Source of the DNA: Cynocephalus volans
Lineage: Eukaryota; Chordata; Mammalia; Dermoptera; Cynocephalidae
Direction of reading: 5' to 3'
Length of the DNA: 64,000 nt
Assembly (NCBI RefSeq): GCF_027409185.1
Contig: NC_084471.1
Coordinates: 8,771,035 to 8,835,034, forward strand
Numbering within the stretch: position 1 is the first letter of the stretch; the number at the start of each line of letters is the position of its first letter. The notes under the pieces were generated by a model, which was not told the origin of the DNA, ran no database searches, and was given only the letters and a program-made list of their open reading frames with translations. The position numbers and the translations under genes are program-made. Positions 56,453 to 64,000 of this stretch are shown piece by piece.

Positions 56453-59400
56453 AGTGGGTATGTGTGATGACACAGAGAAGGGGTCGTCATGGTTCACTGT
56501 CGTGGCTTTCCTCTGTGTCTGCGCTCACCGGAGGGAGGCCTCCATTGTCATTGAGCCGCTTGGCTCTGTAAGTTTCATAGTGGATGTTGTGTGTCACTTC
56601 CTTGAGGTCCTGGAGGTGAGTCCTGAAGGACAGGAGGTGAGAAGAGAGGACCACAATTAGAGGCAGGGAGGGGAGGTGGTGACCCACACCCAAGGCTAAT
56701 ACATCACTTCGATGGACTGGACCCAAAGATTGGGACCCGCTCCAGAGGGCCAGTGATACTTCTACAGTCCCTTCTGCTTTGAGACAGGAGGTGGAACTGG
56801 GGCAGGAAGCTCTGTCAGAAAGACCTCTATCTGGAGCTTCAGGGAGTGACTCTGAACAGATGTCCCCCTGACCCCAGATCCCAAACAAACCTACCATCTG
56901 GGTCAGGGGAGAGGAGACATCTTACCTGATGACAAAGTCTCGAAGCAGGGCAAACTCACAGTGGTTGAGGTTTTCCACTATGAACAAAATAAAACAAAAC
57001 AGGTGGTCATTTCATTAATGCAGCAACACCCAGGAGGTAAAGTTCTGTTCGGGTCATGGAGGCATTTAAGAGAGACAGGAGCCATGGGACAGGTCATTCT
57101 GTAACCTTTCCAGAGGTTTGCTTACATCAGTGCACTGCATTTTATTCACTGAAAAAATATTTGTTACACAGCTACCATGGGCACAATACTGCTCTAGACC
57201 CTGTGGAACAATATCTAATAGGAACTGTTATTTTTCCCATTTTACAGAAGAGAAAACTAACACAGAGAGAACTTAAGAAACTTGCCAAGGCCTAAGACAT
57301 AGTTCCTATCCTTAAGGAACTTATAATCTGACTGGAAGAAAGAAACACATAAAAAACCACAATTGAGCCATCTCAAAAAGGTCACGCATGACATGATAAA
57401 TCCAATTCAACACAGATTGAGAACGTACTATTTGCAAATCACTTACCAAGGATTGTGGAAACAGAATGAGGATTAAGACATGAACCCTCAGTCTCACAAT
57501 CTAATGGGTGAGACAGACATTCTCATAAATAATTCCAGTTCAAGGTACTTGATGAGAAAATGTTATTTTAAAAATCCCAATGCTGGGTCATAGGAAAGAG
57601 AGAAACAATATAAGACAATGGGATGAGCTTTGGTTTTGGAATCAAAATATAGGAGTCTGAAATCCAAGTTTCACCACTAACAAGTTATGTGACCTTGGGC
57701 AAGGTGCTTAACCTGCCTGAGATTCAAGTGCCTCAATGGCTTATATTCTGAGAACAAAAACATCTGTCCCCCTCCCCTGCCCCCGCAACCCCCCGTACGG
57801 CTATCATATTGAATGAGATCATTAAAGCGATTCTTTCGAATCCTTCAGAATCATGACCTGTCCAAGGTCACATCCATTGATAATGGAAACAGCAAGACCT
57901 GAACAACCCTTCAGCAGTCTGTCAGAGGTTTTTCTAGTCCTTCCTAACACCTGCATGTTCTGAACTCCTCTGACAGGCCAAGTCAGTGCTACCCAGTCAG
58001 GTGCTAAGTAGGTCTCTTACTGCTCCAATCATCTCTATTGGGCTGCAAGCTCTTTATGGGCTGACATTCATTTTATATCATATACCCCAGGACAGTGCCT
58101 TGGCCTGGATATTAATAAATGGCTGCTGGATAACTGACCAGCAGCCAGTTCTTCCAGAAGATGCATTGAATTACCTTCGATGATCCCCCAGGGAGTTTTT
58201 CTGCCGAGGACCCTCTTGCCATTCACTTGGTACTCCTTGTCACTTCCCACCACAGCAAAAGGCATGCTCTCCTGCTGGACAGGGGCAGAAACACAAACCA
58301 GACACACGTGCACAGTCATCCTCCTAGGATCTGCGTGTCCAAGGGCAGGACAGCATACAGGCCTCTAGCCTTGAACCACACATTTCTGATGCTTGTTCAG
58401 TGACACCATTCACGGCAAGGGCAAGGCTCTGTCTCTCAAAAAGAGCACAGGACTGAGAGTCACAAGTCCTGGGTCCAGCCCTGATCGCACTACTGCCTAG
58501 CTGGTTAACCTCAGGAAATCAGCTTTCCTTCAACTAGAGAGCACTTAGTACCTTTCACAGAGCTTTACCACACGTTTTGTTTGATTTGGAACGACTCTAC
58601 GAGCTAACTAGGACCAACAGAACCTCTCTCAAACAACCCCCACCCAAGCAACAGCCAGACTTACTGAAGCTTTACACTGGCAGGTGCCCTCGCTCACTGA
58701 ACTCTGAGCTCTCAGCCACCCTCTGGTGTGCATAGACCCCTCTGCTCCACCAGATGGACTGTGTTCACCAAGAGCCAACTGCCTGCTCCCAAATCTATTT
58801 GTCTGGTGCGTACTTGTTATTGTCATTGGATAAATTAACTATTATACAAGCTGAGGACGTGTGTGTGGAGAGTTGTTTCTTTGAAAATTAAGTTAAATGT
58901 TTCCAAAAGACTTGATAAAGGTGAGTTGGCTTGGCATTAAGAATAGATTTATACTCAAAGAAGAGACCTTGGCTCTACAAGAAAAGAATGTTTAATGAAA
59001 GTGATGTATATGTTTAAAGTTATTTTAACTTAATAACTTCATATTTATTTTTAAACATTTAAGATTTGTATACATCACCTTTTTAAAAAGATTTCCTCAC
59101 TTCAACTGTCTTTTTCAATTAACTGGCCAACTGCCTGTCACAGCTACATTGGATAAGGGGCTCCTACTACATTATCCACACTTGACGGAGGAGGAGACTC
59201 AAGACGAAAGCAGTGAGTACTCTGTGGGTTACAAGAAAAGCCCAGACTATATCCCAGGATGCTGATGTAGAATCACAGGATTGCAGAAATTCAGAATTGA
59301 GAGGGACCTAGGCAATCACACAGGCTGATGGTTTCCAAGCCAGGTTCCATGGTGCCTTATTCACAGCAGGTATCCTAGGGGCTGCCGAGGAGGCAGGACT

Positions 59401-62400
59401 CTGTGCCCCATCACTTAGCCAAACCAGCTCTGTTTTTATGTTTTGTACATTGGAGTTCTGAGATTTACTTTTTCAAAAAGTGTTCTTCTAGGGGTAATAA
59501 AAGCCTATAAGCCACTCACCTAGTCTAACCTCTGCATTTTATAGAGACAGAGTCTCATTAGAGCATAGATTCCCCTGGACCCCAGCCTGATGCTTTTCCT
59601 ACCTGGTGCCCCTTCAATCAGCCCACACTCTGGTTTTGCCAGGTCCTCTGGGGGAAGAGGCTTTTGTGTGTTCTGGCAATGGAAGAGAACACCAGCTTTC
59701 TGGGTGCAGGGAACCCCTCTGTGTGTTCACATTCCCGGCAAGGGTCATAGTGCTCATCTTTTTCCCATGTGACTTTCTGGCCTGGGGCAGGCAAGGTGAA
59801 GCAGGCAGAAAGACAGAGGAGGTACATGATACACATCCCGGGGTAGCAAGGGGACATCTGTGTGATCACCAGCGCCCCAGGCACCCACCCTGATTTTGTC
59901 ATTCTCCGTCTTGTCCTCCAAATCCTCATCAAATTCCTTCTGGGGGTAGAATTCGATGCCATGTATTTCAAGCTCCTTGCGAACCTAGAGATGAGAAGAA
60001 GAAGGGGGCCAACGGTCAAGATAAGAGAGGGGTGTGTGCACGTGTGCATGAGCTGAAATCAGATGAATCTAGCCTTTAATAATCCGCAGTCATCTCTGAA
60101 CTCTGAGGCCCTGTCAGCAGGAAGATCCTGAATAAATGCAGGCCCTGGTTCTACAATTGCTACAGCACAGCCCAGGAGAAGGAAGAGTCTCAGGAGTGCA
60201 GGCTTCAGGCCCGGCTCCTCACAACCAGCTTGCTCATCCCTGGGTCCACAAGGCTAGGATTTAGACAAGCAGCACAGCCAAGGTCAGACCCCACTGGGCA
60301 GTACTCATGCCCCTGCATGTGATGTTCCTGTTCACAGGGAGGAGAGGTGAGCCCCCAAGCCTCTTGTTTGCCCTTTTCAAGGTCAGCTAAGTCTCACCTC
60401 TTCCAGGAAGCCATCCATGACCTCTGACTGTGAGTTTCTTAAAGGCAGCAACTGTCTTTACATTTTTCTCCAACCCCCCTGGCCTGCCCCCATGCATCCA
60501 GCACAGGGCTGAGCTTATAGAAGATACTAATATGGACTAGCAGGCAGTTGACTGACTGATTAGTCTAGTCCTTCAAGTAACCTAACATGAGGAATGATTT
60601 CTCATGCTCATGGTGATTTATGTATTCAATGTCTTCAAAGGTAGGTTTGGAGGGTGGGAAGAAGGCAGCCCACAGCCACACTGGCTTCTCTTCATTGTTG
60701 GTCCCGAGATGCCACCAGCCCCAGCTCTTTCATGGTTAAGCAGGAGCTGGGGTGGAGAGTTGCGGGGAGGGCTAAGGGTGCAGAAGAAGGAAGAATGATG
60801 AGGGCTAGGAGATCGCTCAGACCCAAAAGAGGGGAAGGAAGGGATGGAGGGAGGAGAAGGGGGCCATCTCACCCTTTGCTTGAATTCAGACTTCTCCTCC
60901 AGGGTCATGGTGTCAGCCTTAGCAATGACAGGGATGATGTTCACAACTTTGCTGAGGTGTTTCATGAACTCGAGATCAAGCGGTCGCAAGCTGGGGCCCA
61001 GAGAAGGCGGGAATGTCAGAGCCACCTTGCCCTCCCCCACTTGGCCACTGCCACCACTCCAGGGAACCCTTGGGAGAGGAGGACTGGGCTTGGAATCCTT
61101 CTACCTCTCCTCTCTGACACACACCCCCCCCCCCATGTCACAGTCTGCAGAACAGTCCCCAACTCTTCCACCTGCCTACTGTCCCACCATCTCCCTTTGT
61201 CTTCTTGGTCCATATGCAAATCCTACCTCTCTTTAAGCCCACCTCAAACCGCTCCTTCATGACATCTCTTCTGACTCAGGGATTTCTTTCTCCTGGGAAC
61301 ATCTGTGGACCATTATCCCCACCCATACGTCCTTGTGTCATGGTTACTTGTGTGTCATATTCTGCCTATTGGACAGCACTTCTTCCCAGGCCTCCCACCA
61401 GACCCCACAGTTAGTCCTGCGGAGAAACCTGGGGGCCTTGCCTCTCCCCCAGTCTGAGGACCTAGCTCTCCCAGGGCTCTGGGGCCCCAATCTGGCTCTA
61501 GTTCACAATCCGGGGACTCATTAAGTCAGGCTGTCTGCTGTTTCACTCTGACCGTGGGTCAAGGTCTAGGGAGAGATAAAGCCAACCTTTTACTGATTCC
61601 TGGTCCTGGCACAAGGTTCTTGTTTCATATCCTCCCCCATCCCCATCACTGAACCCCTGCTGAGTACCTGGTTCCTCCAAACTTTGGGGCCTACCTTCTT
61701 TGTGCCATCCTCTCAAGAACTGAGCTCTGGCCCAGCAGCTGGGCTTAGCGATAAGTTAAGACACACATACACCTACACACACTGGGCTTAGTAGTAAGTT
61801 ATGAGACATACACCCCCCTGCAGGAAGGTTGCCTGCTTGCCTACTGGGATCTCCATCCTCTGCCTGTTTCCATCACTTGCTATCATGCGGCCCACCTGCT
61901 ACTCACAATCAACATTCCCAACATGCTCTACTTGTGGTCGGCCTTCATCTCAGACACGTGGCTCCTCATGCTGGGCTGGCCACCTTCCAAGTGCCTACAG
62001 CTGGGTCCCACACCCTGCCCAAACACCAGCCTCACTCCTGTAGCCCTGCCCCTTCTTGCTGCTCTCCCCACCCTGGGCCTTGTCCAAAGCAGGTACTTGT
62101 TGAATACATGAGGTGCCCTCTGCTCACATATACCAAGTTCTCTCTGCTGGTACAGTCATGCTGTGGGGCTGGGACACCATTGGGCAGTGTGGAGTGATGT
62201 TGGTCACCTTTACCCTCCTGGTAGACTTTCCATGAGAAAGTCTGAGGGATCCCAAAGTCACGGGGTCATGACTATATTCTGGCCCCTCTGGCCCTCCCCA
62301 ACTGAGTCAAGGCATTGATTATCCAATCCAGAATGTGCACAAGTGACACAAACCAGATCCAGGCCCATCAAGAGTGGTGGGGTTGGTACATACGAGTGTC

Positions 62401-63514
62401 CTGTGGGGGAGATGAAGTAGAGGCAGCAGTGGACGCGAGTGTCAGGGATGCGCTTCTTCCTGGCGATGTTTACCTCCTCCTTCAGGAACTTCTCGTACTG
62501 CTCATTGATGTACTTCTCAATGGGCTCCCAGCTGAGGGGTGGGGGGCAGGGAGATGGATACATCAGGAGGACAGGACCTGGGGCTCCTCTTAGACGTGGT
62601 CGATAGCAATCCCCTCCCACCCCTCTCATTTCCTACCTCCCCTGGTGGGTCTAGGATACCTGCGGCCAATTCTCCCTCAGCCTTCCATGGATGGCTTTCC
62701 ATGGATAGTCAGCAAGGGTACAACTCCCCAGGGGACCTAACCTCTGCCTGGGCTATCAGAACCTGCAGAGCATGGAAGGTGCAGATGGTTCTCAGTGTGA
62801 ATGAAGCTGCACCGTGTTAAGAATCTTCCTGGCAGAGTCTTTAGGGCAGAAATGTCAAAGGCAGACATATACCAGTTTTCATTGTTGATCTGGTCTCCAA
62901 AGCCTGGGGTGTCGATGACAGTCAGCTTCATTTTGACACCACCTTCTTCTATCACTGGGGGGTAAAAAAAACATCAGAGAGGTCAGTCCTACAGCTGACC
63001 CCAGGTGCCTAGCCAGGGAAACCCAGGCGTCATCTCTTCTTCAGGACTGATTATTGGAAAAGTTGAGTCCAGGATCTTCCCCACCTCAACACCTTTGCTC
63101 ATGCTTTTCCCTGCACCTGGAATACCCTCCCTACTTCTTTCTACCCATCTAAATTCTATCTATGATTTGTCATCCAGCTCAAGTCTCACTTCTTGAAGTT
63201 CCACGCCCCCCCGTCTCCCTTTCCTGAACTAGCAGCCTAAGGAGTTTGCTTCATAGAGTGCTCAATTCTATTCTGGCTTGAGGTTGCCTCACATTTATCT
63301 TATTTCCAGTAAGACCCATTCTTTCCCCTTTCTGGCAGAGGCCCCCTCTAAACAAAGCCCATAGGGGTCCCTGCCTGGTCCTCACCATGCCCAATAGCTT
63401 TGATCTCCACTGTCTTCGGGATCTTCTCTTCCCGGTTCCAGCTGGAGGCCTTGCGGCTCACTTGGGATTTAAAGAGTGTGTTGACCAATGTTGACTTGCC
63501 CAGTCCACTCTGGC
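54258..63514 (-). CDS. SEPTIN3: SEPTIN3, 3' part of gene (partial, 5' end outside window)
   Basis: This is a neuronal septin, a GTP-binding filament-forming protein of the SEPT3/9/12 subgroup that lacks the C-terminal coiled coil and is enriched at presynaptic terminals (family knowledge). Eight consecutive coding exons are in the window: 63386-63514, 62873-62954, 62394-62531, 60873-60990, 59889-59984, 58175-58274, 56926-56977 and 56529-56622. After them comes either the distal exon 54258-54323 or read-through to a stop at 56487. The P-loop GQSGLGKS is split, with its first glycine shared with the upstream exon. G3 is DTPGFGD and G4 is AKAD. The septin unique element, around [17 protein letters not shown], is intact. 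About 67 N-terminal residues are missing compared with my recollection of the human 358-residue form. Frame and splice sites are intact throughout. Confidence 0.95.
54324..56240 (-). other. Last intron of SEPTIN3 long form, lower part
   Basis: Nothing coding beyond base-composition open frames. A purine-rich run at about 55640-55740 is notable but not assignable. Confidence 0.4.
56247..56326 (+). repeat. (CA)n-rich imperfect microsatellite
   Basis: CATA and CA units, then interrupted CACG and CA units. It lies about 80 bp below a TG tract of opposite sense. Confidence 0.9.
56409..56449 (+). repeat. (TG)n microsatellite
   Basis: About 20 perfect TG units, 38 bp below the read-through stop codon of SEPTIN3 at 56487. 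Confidence 0.95.
56487..56622 (-). CDS. SEPTIN3: SEPTIN3 alternative last coding exon (read-through form) and penultimate exon of the long form
   Basis: The acceptor is GTCCTTCAG. The exon encodes [20 protein letters not shown] and [12 protein letters not shown]. At 56528 the sequence CCG|GTGAGC is a good splice donor, and using it ends the exon at 56529 and joins the distal exon at 54258-54323. If the donor is ignored, translation continues [13 protein letters not shown] to TGA at 56487-56489. Both C-termini match forms known for human SEPTIN3 as I recall them, so this is alternative terminal-exon use and not damage. Confidence 0.92.
56926..56977 (-). CDS. SEPTIN3: SEPTIN3 52-nt exon
   Basis: This short exon lies between acceptor TGTTCATAG and donor ATCAG|GTAAGA. 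It encodes [17 protein letters not shown] plus two bases of an arginine codon, and completes the septin unique element. Confidence 0.94.
57190..57300 (-). repeat. MIR fragment
   Basis: TTTTTCCCATTTTACAGAAG and AGAACTTAAGAAACTTGCCA. Confidence 0.6.
57600..57745 (+). repeat. MIR
   Basis: CACCACTAACAAGTTATGTG, then ACCTTGGGCAAGGTGCTTAA, the MIR core. Confidence 0.75.
58175..58274 (-). CDS. SEPTIN3: SEPTIN3 exon, start of septin unique element
   Basis: The exon is 100 nt with acceptor CCCTGTCCAG and donor CGAAG|GTAATT. It encodes [19 protein letters not shown] and [20 protein letters not shown] is the G5-region strand, and the [14 protein letters not shown] stretch begins the septin unique element. 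Confidence 0.95.
58430..58610 (+). repeat. MIR, degenerate
   Basis: GAGAGTCACAAGTCCTGGGT, then CACTACTGCCTAGCTGGTTA. Confidence 0.5.
59889..59984 (-). CDS. SEPTIN3: SEPTIN3 exon, 32 codons
   Basis: The exon is exactly 96 nt with phase 0 at both ends, acceptor CATCTCTAG and donor ATCAGG|GTGGGT. It encodes [20 protein letters not shown] and [13 protein letters not shown] recall VNG at the IHG position in human, so this looks like a lineage difference in a surface loop. A symmetric exon could be skipped without a frameshift, but I see no evidence that it is. Confidence 0.94.
60370..60545 (+). repeat. L2 3' fragment
   Basis: CACCTCTTCCAGGAAGCCAT, TTAAAGGCAGCAACTGTCTT and CCAGCACAGGGCTGAGC follow L2 order. 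Confidence 0.7.
60873..60990 (-). CDS. SEPTIN3: SEPTIN3 exon with G4 motif
   Basis: The exon is 118 nt with acceptor GGCCCCAG and donor CAAAGG|GTGAGA. It encodes [20 protein letters not shown] and [23 protein letters not shown] is the septin form of the guanine-specificity G4 motif. Confidence 0.95.
61205..61400 (+). repeat. L2 fragment
   Basis: CTACCTCTCTTTAAGCCCAC and GACATCTCTTCTGACTCAGG, degenerate L2-type text in an intron of SEPTIN3. Confidence 0.4.
62394..62531 (-). CDS. SEPTIN3: SEPTIN3 exon, central GTPase domain
   Basis: The exon is 138 nt with acceptor ACCCCTCAG and donor CACTC|GTATGT. It encodes [20 protein letters not shown] followed by [20 protein letters not shown] and ISPTGHS. 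The HCCLYFI strand is a septin hallmark. Confidence 0.95.
62873..62954 (-). CDS. SEPTIN3: SEPTIN3 exon with G3 motif
   Basis: The exon is 82 nt with acceptor ACCCCCCAG and donor AACTG|GTATAT. It encodes [20 protein letters not shown] and then DQINNEN. DTPGFGD is the G3 (Switch II) motif that contacts the nucleotide gamma-phosphate and magnesium. Confidence 0.95.
63080..63300 (+). repeat. L2 fragment
   Basis: TTTTCCCTGCACCTGGAATA, CATCCAGCTCAAGTCTCACT and TTCTTGAAGTTCC, the usual L2 sequence of phrases. Confidence 0.65.
63386..63514 (-). CDS. SEPTIN3: SEPTIN3 exon with P-loop (G1)
   Basis: The exon is 129 nt with acceptor CTTGCTGCAG and donor GGCATG|GTGAGG. It encodes the P-loop remainder QSGLGKST, then [19 protein letters not shown] and [15 protein letters not shown]. 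The serine in the KASSW context lies in the region reported as a cGMP-dependent kinase site in mammalian SEPT3; assigning the exact residue here is inference. Confidence 0.95.
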
Positions 63515-64000
63515 CTGCAGCAAGACAGGAGGAGGAGAAGGTAGGGAGTCCACCCCCTTAGCATATAATACCTCTCCCGTGAGCTTACACAATTCTAGAG
63601 CTGTGATCCAGGCCTACCCCTGTTTACCACTCACTGAGGGATGGAGAGGATGAGTGGAGAGAGCAGGCAGGTGGGAATGGCTTCCTGCTTACTGGAGAGG
63701 GCCTTAGGGAAACATCAGCTGGATTCCATTCTCTCCTTCCTGGAGCCCAGCACCACTGGGAAAGGGGACAACCTCTGCATTTGTCTAGTGCAGCAGTATT
63801 TTGTTTTGGTTTGGCTTTTGCTTAAGTTTTCAGTCTTTAACAATACTAAAAGAAGGCAATTAGTTTGCATTCTGATATTGCCTCATAGCGTATAACACGC
63901 TTCAGATCTGTTAGCAAAATGTGTCTTTATATCAGCGCTGTGAGTCCCGCAGGAGAGCTATCTTTGCCCCCAGTTGAGAGAGATTAATCCTCTTCTAACA
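63515..64000 (-). other. SEPTIN3 intron at the window edge
   Basis: No exon for the preceding SEPTIN3 residues (those ending in MVVG) was found here. The upstream exon is therefore beyond base 64000. Confidence 0.6.

Noticed and set aside
56185-56497. Open frames rich in His-Thr or Cys-Val over the CA/TG tracts
   Set aside because: These are translations of microsatellites in a SEPTIN3 intron/UTR.
59606-60049. Overlapping 95- and 143-codon frames around a SEPTIN3 exon
   Set aside because: They do not follow the septin frame and splice sites. The real coding segment is 59889-59984.

Overview
The window is mammalian nuclear DNA. It carries two spliced protein-coding genes in tandem on the minus strand: WBP2NL (complete coding region, 6 exons) and, upstream of it, SEPTIN3 (the last 8 coding exons plus an alternative terminal exon; its 5' end lies beyond base 64000). 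The same neighbours are adjacent on human 22q13.2 (recalled knowledge, not searched). Most of the remaining sequence is transposon debris.

Organism: the young SINEs are tRNA-Ile-derived, as monomers and as dimers of two tRNA-like halves. There is no Alu, B1, bat VES or carnivore tRNA-Lys SINE. tRNA-Ile-derived monomer and dimer SINEs match the CYN families described from colugos (Dermoptera), so a colugo such as Galeopterus is my best guess. The L1, ERVL-MaLR, ERVL, MIR and L2 content fits any placental mammal.

Layout. 1-16.8 kb: 3' flank of WBP2NL, with an ERV1-like LTR, a MaLR provirus with both LTRs, a nearly full-length degenerate plus-strand L1 carrying a solo LTR, a SINE and an unidentified insert, and a minus-strand L1 interrupted by an unidentified retroposed element. 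16.8-50.8 kb: WBP2NL. Its 13.2-kb intron 5 holds two L1s and several SINEs, and its 14.8-kb intron 1 holds a plus-strand L1 split by a minus-strand L1 that itself carries an ERV LTR. About 50.1-51.4 kb: CpG island and promoter of WBP2NL. 51.6-54.2 kb: intergenic gap with a solo LTR, then the SEPTIN3 3' UTR. 54.2-64 kb: SEPTIN3, gene-dense, with only old MIR/L2 pieces and CA/TG microsatellites.

Function: WBP2NL encodes PAWP, a sperm postacrosomal sheath WW-domain-binding protein. It has an N-terminal GRAM-like domain (as in WBP2) and a C-terminal array of 12 seven-residue repeats with PPxY motifs. SEPTIN3 encodes a neuronal septin GTPase. The sequence supports both known C-terminal forms: one splices to a distal exon, the other reads through the donor site. 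The two genes are neighbours but have no evident functional link. All WBP2NL and SEPTIN3 exons in the window keep frame, phase and GT-AG splice sites.

I found no clear new biological system. The items most worth checking are two short retroposed inserts of unknown source with target-site duplications, an ERV LTR with a 6-bp duplication, a short-period AATCCC-type repeat block inside an L1, and the inverted CA/TG tracts just after the SEPTIN3 read-through stop codon.
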